A stretch of 64,000 bases of DNA from Megachile rotundata (taxonomy: Eukaryota; Arthropoda; Insecta; Hymenoptera; Megachilidae): NCBI RefSeq assembly GCF_050947335.1, contig NW_027474105.1, forward strand, positions 1 through 64,000. The letters run 5' to 3'. This document shows positions 27,379 to 41,239 of the stretch, piece by piece. A program made the translations under genes and the position numbers. Numbering within the stretch: position 1 is the stretch's first letter; every line of letters begins with the position of its first letter. The notes beneath the pieces are model-generated. The model saw nothing but the letters and a program-made list of their open reading frames with translations, made no database searches and was not told where the DNA came from.

Positions 27379-30283
27379 AATTGTCGTTCTAGCGATCACA
27401 TAAGCATAATATGGCTAATAGTATGAGTTAGATTGATAATAATAAGAGTAGCAAGTATAGTAATTGTCGTTCTATTGATAATATAAGCATAATATGGATA
27501 ATAATATGAGTTAGATTCATAATAATGAGAGTAACAAGTATAGTAATTGACGTTCAATCGATCATATAAGCATAATATGGCTAATAATATGAGGTAGATT
27601 GATAATAGTAAGAGTAATAAGTACAGTAATCGTCGTTCAATCGATCATATAAGCATAATATGGCTAATAATATGAGTTAAATTGATAATAGCAAGAGTAA
27701 TAAGTATAGTAATTGCCGTTCTATCGATCATATCTGCATAATATGGTTAATAATATGAGTTAGATTGATAATAATAAGAGTAATGAGTATAGTAATTGTC
27801 GTTCTATCGATAATATAAGCAAAATATGGCTAATAATATGAGTTAGATTGATAATAGTAAGAGTAATAAGTATAGTAATTGTCGTTCAATCGATCATATA
27901 AGCATAATATGGCTAATAATATGAGTTAGATTGATAATAGTAAGAGGAATAAGTATAGTAATTGTCATTCTATCGATCATATGAGCATAATATGGCTAAT
28001 AATATGAGTTAGATTGATAATAATAAGAGTAATGAGTATAGTAATTGTCGTTCAATCGATCATATAAGCATAATATGGCTAATGATATGAGTTAGATTGA
28101 TAAAAGTAAGAGTAATATGTATAGTAATTGTCATTCTATCGATCATATAAGCATAATATGGCTAATAATATGAGTTAGATTGATAATAATGAGAGTAACA
28201 GGTTTAGAAATTGTCGTTCAATCGATCATATATACATAATATGGCTAATAATATGAGTTAGATTGATAATAATAAGAGTAATAAGTATAGTAATTGTCGT
28301 TCTATCGATCATATAAGCATAATATGGCTAATAATATGAGTTAGATTAATAACAATGAGAGTAACACGTATAGTAATTGTCGCTCAATCGATCATATAAG
28401 CATAATATGGCTAATAATATGAGTTAGATTGATAAAAGTAAGAGTAATATGTATAGTAATTGTCATTCTATCGATCATATAAGCATAATATGGCCAATAA
28501 TATGAGTTAGATTGATAATAATGAGAGTTACAGGTTTAGAAATTGTCGTTCAATCGATCATATATACATAATATGGCTAATAATATGAGTTAGATTGATA
28601 ATAATAAGAGTAACAAGTATAGTAATTGTCGTTCTATCGATAATATAAGCATAATATGGCTAATAATATGAGTTAGATTGGTAATAATAAGAGTAATAAG
28701 TACAGTAATCCTCGTTCAATCGATCATATAAGCATAATATGGCCAATAATATGAGTTCGATTGATAATAATAACAGTAATAAGTATAGTAATTGTCGTTC
28801 TATCGATCTTATAAGCATAATATGGCTAATAATATGAGTTAGATTAATAATAATAAGAGTAACAAGTATAGTAATTCACGTTCTATTGATAATACAAGCA
28901 TAATATGGCTAATAATATGTGTTAGATTGATGATAATAAGAGTAATAAGTATAGTAATTGTCGTTCCATCGATCATATAAGCATAATATGGCTAATAATA
29001 TGAGTTAGATTGATAATAATAAGAGTAATAAGTATAGTAATTGTCGTTCTATCGATCTTATAACCATAATATGGCTAATAATATGAGTTAGATTAATAAT
29101 AATAAGAGTAACAAGTATAGTAATTCTCGTTCTATTGATAATATAAGCATAATATGGCTAATAATATGTGTTAGATTGATAATAATAAGAGTAATAAGTA
29201 TAGTAATTGTCGTTCCATCGATCATATAAGCATAATATGGCTAATAATATGAGTTAGATTGATAATAATAAGAGTAATAAGTATAGTAATTGTCGTTCTA
29301 TCGATCTTATAAGCATAATATGGCTAATAATATGAGTTAGATTAATAATAATAAGAGTAACAAGTATAGTAATTGTCGTTCTATTGATAATATAAGCATA
29401 ATATGGCTAATAATATGTGTTAGATTGATAATAATAAGAGTAATAAGTATAGTAATTGTCGTTCCATCGATCATATAAGCATAATATGGCTAATAATATG
29501 AGTTAGATTGATAATAATAAGAGTAACAAGTATAGTAATTGTCGTTCAGTCGATAATTTAAGCATAATATGGCTAATAATATGAGTTAGATTGGTAATAA
29601 TAAGAGTAATAAGTACAGTAATCCTCGTTCAATCGATCATATAAGCATAATATGGCTAATAATATGAGTTAGGTTGATAATAGCAAGAGTAATAAGTATA
29701 GTAATTGTCGTTATATCGATCATATCTGCATAATATGGTTAATAATATGAGTAAGATTGATAATAATAAGAGTAACAAGTATAGTCATTGTCGTTCTATC
29801 GATAATATAAGCATAATATGCCTAATAGTATGAGTTAGATTGGTAATAATAAGAGTAATAAGTACAGTAATCTTCGTTCAATCGATCATATAAGCATAAT
29901 ATGGCTAATAATGTGAGTTAGATTGATAATAGTAAGAGGAATAAGTATAGTAATTGTCATTCTATCGATCATATAAGCATAATCCGGCTAATAATATGAG
30001 TTAGATAGATAATAATAACAGTAATAAGTATAGTAATTGTCGTTCAATCGATCATATAAGCATAATATGGCTAATAATATGAGTTAGATTGATTATAATA
30101 AGAGTAATAAGTATAGTAATTGTCGTTCTATCGATCATATAAGCTTAATATTTCTAATAATATGAGTTAGATTGATAATAACAACAATAATAAGTATAGT
30201 AATTGTCGTTCTATCGATCATATAAGCATAATATGGCTAATAATATGAGTTAGATTCATAATAATGAGAGTAACAAGTATAGT
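27379..30283. repeat. Composite block Y, copy 1 (35 monomers)
   Basis: This is the first example of composite block Y. Its markers in order are TTCTAGCGATCACATAAG at the start, GAGGTAGATTG, GCCGTTCTATCG, GCTAATGATATG, GAGTTCGATTG at 28755, AATTCACGTTC near 28873, repeated GATCTTATAAGC with GTTCCATCG, and GTCGTTCAGTCGATAATTT at 29541. It closes with the AAGCTTAATATT monomer just before block X. It matches 37671-41239 at offsets stepping through 10292, 10790, 11122 and 10956, all multiples of 83, so the copies differ by gain or loss of whole monomers. Confidence 0.82.
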
Positions 30284-33200
30284 AATTGAGGTTCAATCGA
30301 TCATATAAGCATAATATGGCTAATAATATGAGTTAGATTGATAAAAGTAAGATTAATATGTATAGTGATTCCTATTCTATCGATCATATAAGCATAATAT
30401 GGCTAATAATATGAGTTAGATTGATAATAATGAGAGTAACAGGTTTAGAAATTGTCGTTCAATCGATCTTATAAGCATAATATGGCTAATAATATGAGTT
30501 AGATTGATAATAATAAGAGTAATAAGTATAGTAATTGTCGTTCTATCGATCATATAAGCATAATATGGCTAATAATATGAGTTAGATTAATAATAATAAG
30601 AGTAACAAGTATAGTAATAGTCGTTCTATTGATAATATAAGCATAATATGGCTAATAATATGAGTGGGATTGATAATAATAAGAGTAACATGTATAGTAA
30701 TTGTCGTTCTATCGATAATGTAAGCAAAATATGGCTAATAATATGAGTTAGATTGATAATAGTAAGAGTAATAAGTATAGTAATTGTCGTTCTATCGATA
30801 ATATAAGCAAAATATGGCTAATAATATAAGTTAGATTGATAATAGTAAGATTAATAAGTATAGGAATTGTCGTTATATCGATCATATCTGCATAATATGG
30901 TTAATAATATGAGTTAGATTGATAATAGTAAGAGGAATAAGTATAGTAATTGTCATTCTATCGATCATATGAGCATAATATGGCTAATAATATGAGTTAG
31001 ATTGATAATAATAAGAGTAATGAGTATAGTAATTGTCGTTCAATCGATCATATAAGCATAATATGGCTAATGATATGAGTTAGATTGATAAAAGTAAGAG
31101 TAATATGTATAGTAATTGTCATTCTATCGATCATATAAGCATAATATGGCTAATAATATGAGTTAGATTGATAATAATGAGAGTAACAGGTGTAGAAATT
31201 GTCGTTCAATCGATCATATATACATAATATGGCTAATAATATGAGTTAGATTGATAATAATAAGAGTAATAAGTATAGTAATTGTCGTTCTATCGATCAT
31301 ATAAGCATAATATGGCTAATAATATGAGTTAGATTAATAACAATGAGAGTAACACGTATAGTAATTGTCGCTCAATCGATCATATAAGCATAATATGGCT
31401 AATAATATGAGTTAGATTGATAAAAGTAAGAGTAATATGTATAGTAATTGTCATTCTATCGATCATATAAGCATAATATGGCTAATAATATGAGTTAGAT
31501 TGATAATAATAAGAGTAATAAGTATAGTAATTGTCGTTCTATCGATCATATAAGCATAATATGGCTAATAATATGAGTTAGATTAATAATAATAAGAGTA
31601 ACAAGTATAGTAATAGTCGTTCTATTGATAATATAAGCATAATATGGCTAATAATATGAGTGGGATTGATAATAATAAGAGTAACATGTATAGTAATTGT
31701 CGTTCTATCGATAATATAAGCAAAATATGGCTAATAATATGAGTTAGATTGATAATAGTAAGAGTAATAAGTATAGTAATTGTCGTTCTATCGATAATAT
31801 AAGCAAAATATGGCTAATAATATGAGTTAGATTGATAATAGTAAGATTAATAAGTATAGGAATTGTCGTTATATCGATCATATCTGCATAATATGGTTAA
31901 TAATATGAGTTAGATTGATAATAATAAGAGTAATGAGTATAGTAATTGTCGTTCTATCGATAATATAAGCAAAATATGGCTAATAATATGAGTTAGATTG
32001 ATAATAGTAAGAGTAATAAGTATAGTAATTGTCGTTCAATCGATCATATAAACATAATATGGCTAATAATATGAGTTAGATTGATAATAGTAAGAGGAAT
32101 AAGTATAGTAATTGTCATTCTATCGATCATATGAGCATAATATGGCTAATAATATGAGTTAGATTGATAATAATAAGCGTAACAAGTATAGTAATTGTCA
32201 TTCTATCGATCATATAAGCATAATATGGCTAATAATATGAGTTAGATTGATAATAATAACAGTAATAAGAATAGTAATTGTCATTCTATCGATCATATAA
32301 GCATAATATGGCTAATAATATGAGTTAGATTGGTAACAATAACAATAATACGTATAGTAATTGTCGTTCAATCGATCATATAAGCATAATATGGCTAATA
32401 ATATGAGTTAGATTGATATTAATAAGAGTTATAAGTATAGTAATTGTCGTTCTATCGATCACATAAGCATAATATGGCTAATAATATGAGTTAGATTAAT
32501 AATAATAAGAGTAACAAGTATAGTAATAGTCGTTCTATTGATAATATAAGCATAATATGGCTAATAATATGAGTGGGATTGATAATAATAAGAGTAACAT
32601 GTATAGTAATTGTCGTTCTATCGATAATATAAGCAAAATATGGCTAATAATATGAGTTAGATTGATAATAATAAGAGTAGCAAGTATAGTAATTGTCGTT
32701 CTATTGATAATATAAGCATAATATGGATAATAATATGAGTTAGATTCATAATAATGAGAGTAACAAGTATAGTAATTGACGTTCAATCGATCATATAAGC
32801 ATAATATGGCTAATAATATGAGGTAGATTGATAATAGTAAGAGTAATAAGTACAGTAATCGTCGTTCAATCGATCATATAAGCATAATATGGCTAATAAT
32901 ATGAGTTAAATTGATAATAGCAAGAGTAATAAGTATAGTAATTGTCGTTCTATCGATCATATCTGCATAATATGGTTAATAATATGAGTTAGATTGATAA
33001 TAATAAGAGTAACAAGTATAGTAATTCTCGTTCTATGGATAATATAAGCATAATATGGCTAATAATATGTGTTAGATTGATAATAATAAGAGTAATAAGT
33101 ATAGTAATTGTCGTTCCATCGATCATATAAGCATAATATGGCTAATAATATGAGTTAGATTGATAATAATAAGAGTAATAAGTATAGTAATTGTCGTTCT

Positions 33201-34101
33201 ATCGATAATATAAGCATAATATGGCTAATAATATGAGTTAGATTGATAATAATAACAGTAATAAGTATAGTAATTGTCGTTCAATCGATCATATAAGCAT
33301 AATATTGCTAATAATATGAGTTAGATTGATAATAATAAGAGCAATAAGTATAGTAATTGTCGTTCTATCGATCATATAAGCATAATATGGCTAATAATAT
33401 GAGTTAGATTGATAACAATGAGAGTAACACGTATAGTAATTGTCGTTCAATCGATCATATAAGCATAATATGGCTAATAATATGAGTTAGATTGATAAAA
33501 GTAAGAGTAATATGTATAGTAATTGTCATTCTATCGATCATATAAGCATAATATGGCCAATAATATGAGTTAGATTGATAATAATAAGAGTAACAAGTAT
33601 AGTAATTGTCGTTCTATCGATAATATAAGCATAATATGGCTAATAATATGAGTTAGATTGATAAAAGTAAGAGTAATATGTATAGTAATTGCTATTCTAT
33701 CGATCATATAAGCATAATATGGCTAATAATATGAGTTAGATTGATAATAATGAGAGGAACACGTTTAGAAATTGTCGTTCAATCGATCATATAAGCATAA
33801 TATGGCTAATAATATGAGTTAGATTGATAATAATAAGAGTTATAAGTATAGTAATTGTCGTTCTATCGATAATATAAGCATAATATGGCTAATAATATGA
33901 GTTAGATTGATAATAATAACAGTAATAAGTATAGTAATTGTCGTTCAATCGATCATATAAGCATAATATTGCTAATAATATGAGTTAGATTGATAATAAT
34001 AAGAGTAATAAGTATAGTAATTGTCGTTCTATCGATCATATAAGCATAATATGGCTAATAATATGAGTTAGATTGATAACAATGAGAGTAACACGTATAG
34101 C
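30284..34101. repeat. Composite block X, copy 1 (46 monomers)
   Basis: Block X opens with AATTGAGGTTC and then the monomer pair GATAAAAGTAAGATTAATATG and TAGTGATTCCTATTC. It then carries AGTGGGATTG, GTATAGGAATTG, GATCATATGAGC, GGTAACAATAACAATAA, GATATTAATAAGAG and the word ATATGGATAATAATATG with AATTGACGTTC. The unit is 3818 bp (46 monomers) and repeats immediately as 34102 onward. I saw only a few substitutions between the two, for example GAGCAATAAG near 33351 against GAGTAATAAG. Confidence 0.88.
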
Positions 34102-37100
34102 AATTGAGGTTCAATCGATCATATAAGCATAATATGGCTAATAATATGAGTTAGATTGATAAAAGTAAGATTAATATGTATAGTGATTCCTATTCTATCG
34201 ATCATATAAGCATAATATGGCTAATAATATGAGTTAGATTGATAATAATGAGAGTAACAGGTTTAGAAATTGTCGTTCAATCGATCTTATAAGCATAATA
34301 TGGCTAATAATATGAGTTAGATTGATAATAATAAGAGTAATAAGTATAGTAATTGTCGTTCTATCGATCATATAAGCATAATATGGCTAATAATATGAGT
34401 TAGATTAATAATAATAAGAGTAACAAGTATAGTAATAGTCGTTCTATTGATAATATAAGCATAATATGGCTAATAATATGAGTGGGATTGATAATAATAA
34501 GAGTAACATGTATAGTAATTGTCGTTCTATCGATAATGTAAGCAAAATATGGCTAATAATATGAGTTAGATTGATAATAGTAAGAGTAATAAGTATAGTA
34601 ATTGTCGTTCTATCGATAATATAAGCAAAATATGGCTAATAATATAAGTTAGATTGATAATAGTAAGATTAATAAGTATAGGAATTGTCGTTATATCGAT
34701 CATATCTGCATAATATGGTTAATAATATGAGTTAGATTGATAATAGTAAGAGGAATAAGTATAGTAATTGTCATTCTATCGATCATATGAGCATAATATG
34801 GCTAATAATATGAGTTAGATTGATAATAATAAGAGTAATGAGTATAGTAATTGTCGTTCAATCGATCATATAAGCATAATATGGCTAATGATATGAGTTA
34901 GATTGATAAAAGTAAGAGTAATATGTATAGTAATTGTCATTCTATCGATCATATAAGCATAATATGGCTAATAATATGAGTTAGATTGATAATAATGAGA
35001 GTAACAGGTGTAGAAATTGTCGTTCAATCGATCATATATACATAATATGGCTAATAATATGAGTTAGATTGATAATAATAAGAGTAATAAGTATAGTAAT
35101 TGTCGTTCTATCGATCATATAAGCATAATATGGCTAATAATATGAGTTAGATTAATAACAATGAGAGTAACACGTATAGTAATTGTCGCTCAATCGATCA
35201 TATAAGCATAATATGGCTAATAATATGAGTTAGATTGATAAAAGTAAGAGTAATATGTATAGTAATTGTCATTCTATCGATCATATAAGCATAATATGGC
35301 TAATAATATGAGTTAGATTGATAATAATAAGAGTAATAAGTATAGTAATTGTCGTTCTATCGATCATATAAGCATAATATGGCTAATAATATGAGTTAGA
35401 TTAATAATAATAAGAGTAACAAGTATAGTAATAGTCGTTCTATTGATAATATAAGCATAATATGGCTAATAATATGAGTGGGATTGATAATAATAAGAGT
35501 AACATGTATAGTAATTGTCGTTCTATCGATAATATAAGCAAAATATGGCTAATAATATGAGTTAGATTGATAATAGTAAGAGTAATAAGTATAGTAATTG
35601 TCGTTCTATCGATAATATAAGCAAAATATGGCTAATAATATGAGTTAGATTGATAATAGTAAGATTAATAAGTATAGGAATTGTCGTTATATCGATCATA
35701 TCTGCATAATATGGTTAATAATATGAGTTAGATTGATAATAATAAGAGTAATGAGTATAGTAATTGTCGTTCTATCGATAATATAAGCAAAATATGGCTA
35801 ATAATATGAGTTAGATTGATAATAGTAAGAGTAATAAGTATAGTAATTGTCGTTCAATCGATCATATAAACATAATATGGCTAATAATATGAGTTAGATT
35901 GATAATAGTAAGAGGAATAAGTATAGTAATTGTCATTCTATCGATCATATGAGCATAATATGGCTAATAATATGAGTTAGATTGATAATAATAAGCGTAA
36001 CAAGTATAGTAATTGTCATTCTATCGATCATATAAGCATAATATGGCTAATAATATGAGTTAGATTGATAATAATAACAGTAATAAGAATAGTAATTGTC
36101 ATTCTATCGATCATATAAGCATAATATGGCTAATAATATGAGTTAGATTGGTAACAATAACAATAATACGTATAGTAATTGTCGTTCAATCGATCATATA
36201 AGCATAATATGGCTAATAATATGAGTTAGATTGATATTAATAAGAGTTATAAGTATAGTAATTGTCGTTCTATCGATCACATAAGCATAATATGGCTAAT
36301 AATATGAGTTAGATTAATAATAATAAGAGTAACAAGTATAGTAATAGTCGTTCTATTGATAATATAAGCATAATATGGCTAATAATATGAGTGGGATTGA
36401 TAATAATAAGAGTAACATGTATAGTAATTGTCGTTCTATCGATAATATAAGCAAAATATGGCTAATAATATGAGTTAGATTGATAATAATAAGAGTAGCA
36501 AGTATAGTAATTGTCGTTCTATTGATAATATAAGCATAATATGGATAATAATATGAGTTAGATTCATAATAATGAGAGTAACAAGTACAGTAATTGACGT
36601 TCAATCGATCATATAAGCATAATATGGCTAATAATATGAGGTAGATTGATAATAGTAAGAGTAATAAGTACAGTAATCGTCGTTCAATCGATCATATAAG
36701 CATAATATGGCTAATAATATGAGTTAAATTGATAATAGCAAGAGTAATAAGTATAGTAATTGTCGTTCTATCGATCATATCTGCATAATATGGTTAATAA
36801 TATGAGTTAGATTGATAATAATAAGAGTAACAAGTATAGTAATTCTCGTTCTATGGATAATATAAGCATAATATGGCTAATAATATGTGTTAGATTGATA
36901 ATAATAAGAGTAATAAGTATAGTAATTGTCGTTCCATCGATCATATAAGCATAATATGGCTAATAATATGAGTTAGATTGATAATAATAAGAGTAATAAG
37001 TATAGTAATTGTCGTTCTATCGATAATATAAGCATAATATGGCTAATAATATGAGTTAGATTGATAATAATAACAGTAATAAGTATAGTAATTGTCGTTC

Positions 37101-37670
37101 AATCGATCATATAAGCATAATATTGCTAATAATATGAGTTAGATTGATAATAATAAGAGTAATAAGTATAGTAATTGTCGTTCTATCGATCATATAAGCA
37201 TAATATGGCTAATAATATGAGTTAGATTGATAACAATGAGAGTAACACGTATAGTAATTGTCGTTCAATCGATCATATAAGCATAATATGGCTAATAATA
37301 TGAGTTAGATTGATAAAAGTAAGAGTAATATGTATAGTAATTGTCATTCTATCGATCATATAAGCATAATATGGCCAATAATATGAGTTAGATTGATAAT
37401 AATAAGAGTAACAAGTATAGTAATTGTCGTTCTATCGATAATATAAGCATAATATGGCTAATAATATGAGTTAGATTGATAAAAGTAAGAGTAATATGTA
37501 TAGTAATTGCTATTCTATCGATCATATAAGCATAATATGGCTAATAATATGAGTTAGATTGATAATAATGAGAGGAACACGTTTAGAAATTGTCGTTCAA
37601 TCGATCATATAAGCATAATATGGCTAATAATATGAGTTAGATTGATAATAATAAGAGTTATAAGTATAGT
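34102..37670. repeat. Composite block X, copy 2 (43 monomers)
   Basis: This is a tandem copy of 30284-33852 at an offset of 3818. It opens with AGCAATTGAGG rather than AGTAATTGAGG and differs again at 36589 (GTACAG for GTATAG). The match stops in the monomer at 37671, where TTCTAGCGATCACATAAG replaces TTCTATCGATAATATAAG and block Y begins. Confidence 0.88.
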
Positions 37671-40600
37671 AATTGTCGTTCTAGCGATCACATAAGCATA
37701 ATATGGCTAATAGTATGAGTTAGATTGATAATAATAAGAGTAGCAAGTATAGTAATTGTCGTTCTATTGATAATATAAGCATAATATGGCTAATAATATG
37801 TGTTAGATTGATAATAATAAGAGTAATAAGTATAGTAATTGTCGTTCCATCGATCATATAAGCATAATATGGCTAATAATATGAGTTAGATTGATAATAA
37901 TAAGAGTAATAAGTATAGTAATTGTCGTTCTATCGATAATATAAGCATAATATGGCTAATAATATGAGTTAGATTGATAATAATAACAGTAATAAGTATA
38001 GTAATTGTCGTTCAATCGATCATATAAGCATAATATTGCTAATAATATGAGTTAGATTGATAATAATAAGAGTAATAAGTATAGTAATTGTCGTTCTATC
38101 GATCATATAAGCATAATATGGCTAATAATATGAGTTAGATTGATAACAATGAGAGTAACACGTATAGTAATTGTCGTTCAATCGATCATATAAGCATAAT
38201 ATGGCTAATAATATGAGTTAGATTGATAAAAGTAAGAGTAATATGTATAGTAATTGTCATTCTATCGATCATATAAGCATAATATGGCCAATAATATGAG
38301 TTAGATTGATAATAATAAGAGTAACAAGTATAGTAATTGTCGTTCTATCGATAATATAAGCATAATATGGCTAATAATATGAGGTAGATTGATAATAGTA
38401 AGAGTAATAAGTACAGTAATCGTCGTTCAATCGATCATATAAGCATAATATGGCTAATAATATGAGTTAAATTGATAATAGCAAGAGTAATAAGTATAGT
38501 AATTGCCGTTCTATCGATCATATCTGCATAATATGGTTAATAATATGAGTTAGATTGATAATAATAAGAGTAATGAGTATAGTAATTGTCGTTCTATCGA
38601 TAATATAAGCAAAATATGGCTAATAATATGAGTTAGATTGATAATAGTAAGAGTAATAAGTATAGTAATTGTCGTTCAATCGATCATATAAGCATAATAT
38701 GGCTAATAATATGAGTTAGATTGATAATAGTAAGAGGAATAAGTATAGTAATTGTCATTCTATCGATCATATGAGCATAATATGGCTAATAATATGAGTT
38801 AGATTGATAATAATAAGAGTAATGAGTATAGTAATTGTCGTTCAATCGATCATATAAGCATAATATGGCTAATGATATGAGTTAGATTGATAAAAGTAAG
38901 AGTAATATGTATAGTAATTGTCATTCTATCGATCATATAAGCATAATATGGCTAATAATATGAGTTAGATTGATAATAATGAGAGTAACAGGTTTAGAAA
39001 TTGTCGTTCAATCGATCATATATACATAATATGGCTAATAATATGAGTTAGATTGATAATAATAAGAGTAATAAGTATAGTAATTGTCGTTCTATCGATC
39101 ATATAAGCATAATATGGCTAATAATATGAGTTAGATTAATAACAATGAGAGTAACACGTATAGTAATTGTCGCTCAATCGATCATATAAGCATAATATGG
39201 CTAATAATATGAGTTAGATTGATAAAAGTAAGAGTAATATGTATAGTAATTGTCATTCTATCGATCATATAAGCATAATATGGCCAATAATATGAGTTAG
39301 ATTGATAATAATGAGAGTTACAGGTTTAGAAATTGTCGTTCAATCGATCATATATACATAATATGGCTAATAATATGAGTTAGATTGATAATAATAAGAG
39401 TAACAAGTATAGTAATTGTCGTTCTATCGATAATATAAGCATAATATGGCTAATAATATGAGTTAGATTGGTAATAATAAGAGTAATAAGTACAGTAATC
39501 CTCGTTCAATCGATCATATAAGCATAATATGGCCAATAATATGAGTTCGATTGATAATAATAACAGTAATAAGTATAGTAATTGTCGTTCAATCGATCAT
39601 ATCAGCATTATATGGTTAATAATATGAGTTAGATTGATAATAATAAGAGTAATGAGTATAGTAATTGTCGTCCTATCGATCATATCCACATAATATGGCC
39701 AATAATATGAGTTAGATTGATAATAATAAGAGTAATAAGTATAGTAATTGTCGTTCTATCGATCAAATAAGCATAATATGGCTAATAATATGAGTTAGAT
39801 TGATAATAATGAGAGTAACAAGTATAGTAATTTTCGTTCTATCGATAATATAAGCATAATATGGCTAATAATATGAGTTAGATTGATAATAATAAGAGTA
39901 ATAAGTATAGTAATTGTCGTTCTATCGATCTTATAAGCATAATATGGCTAATAATATGAGTTAGATTAATAATAATAAGAGTAACAAGTATAGTAATTCA
40001 CGTTCTATTGATAATACAAGCATAATATGGCTAATAATATGTGTTAGATTGATGATAATAAGAGTAATAAGTATAGTAATTGTCGTTCCATCGATCATAT
40101 AAGCATAATATGGCTAATAATATGAGTTAGATTGATAATAATAAGAGTAATAAGTATAGTAATTGTCGTTCTATCGATCTTATAAGCATAATATGGCTAA
40201 TAATATGAGTTAGATTGATAATAATAAGAGTAATAAGTATAGTAATTGTCGTTCTATCGATCTTATAAGCATAATATGGCTAATAATATGAGTTAGATTA
40301 ATAATAATAAGAGTAACAAGTATAGTAATTGTCGTTCTATTGATAATATAAGCATAATATGGCTAATAATATGTGTTAGATTGATAATAATAAGAGTAAT
40401 AAGTATAGTAATTGTCGTTCCATCGATCATATAAGCATAATATGGCTAATAATATGAGTTAGATTGATAATAATAAGAGTAACAAGTATAGTAATTGTCG
40501 TTCAGTCGATAATTTAAGCATAATATGGCTAATAATATGAGTTAGATTGGTAATAATAAGAGTAATAAGTACAGTAATCCTCGTTCAATCGATCATATAA

Positions 40601-41239
40601 GCATAATATGGCTAATAATATGAGTTAGGTTGATAATAGCAAGAGTAATAAGTATAGTAATTGTCGTTATATCGATCATATCTGCATAATATGGTTAATA
40701 ATATGAGTAAGATTGATAATAATAAGAGTAACAAGTATAGTCATTGTCGTTCTATCGATAATATAAGCATAATATGCCTAATAGTATGAGTTAGATTGGT
40801 AATAATAAGAGTAATAAGTACAGTAATCTTCGTTCAATCGATCATATAAGCATAATATGGCTAATAATGTGAGTTAGATTGATAATAGTAAGAGGAATAA
40901 GTATAGTAATTGTCATTCTATCGATCATATAAGCATAATCCGGCTAATAATATGAGTTAGATAGATAATAATAACAGTAATAAGTATAGTAATTGTCGTT
41001 CAATCGATCATATAAGCATAATATGGCTAATAATATGAGTTAGATTGATTATAATAAGAGTAATAAGTATAGTAATTGTCGTTCTATCGATCATATAAGC
41101 TTAATATTTCTAATAATATGTGTTAGATTGATAATAACAACAATAATAAGTATAGTAATTGTCGTTCTATCGATCATATAAGCATAATATGGCTAATAAT
41201 ATGAGTTAGATTCATAATAATGAGAGTAACAAGTATAGT
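37671..41239. repeat. Composite block Y, copy 2 (43 monomers)
   Basis: The block Y markers recur: GAGGTAGATTG at 38381, GAGTTCGATTG at 39545, AATTCACGTTC near 39995, GTCGTTCAGTCG at 40497, and the AAGCTTAATATT monomer near 41097. It starts with a copy of the last few block X words (37790-38370) that block Y copy 1 lacks. From about 40200 it also matches 52400 onward at an offset of 12201. Confidence 0.82.

Noticed and set aside
28920..28945. Length change at GTTAGATTGATGATAATAAG
   Set aside because: Counting bases shows a substitution (G for A) with no change in monomer length, as at the copies near 40048, 48847 and 52084.
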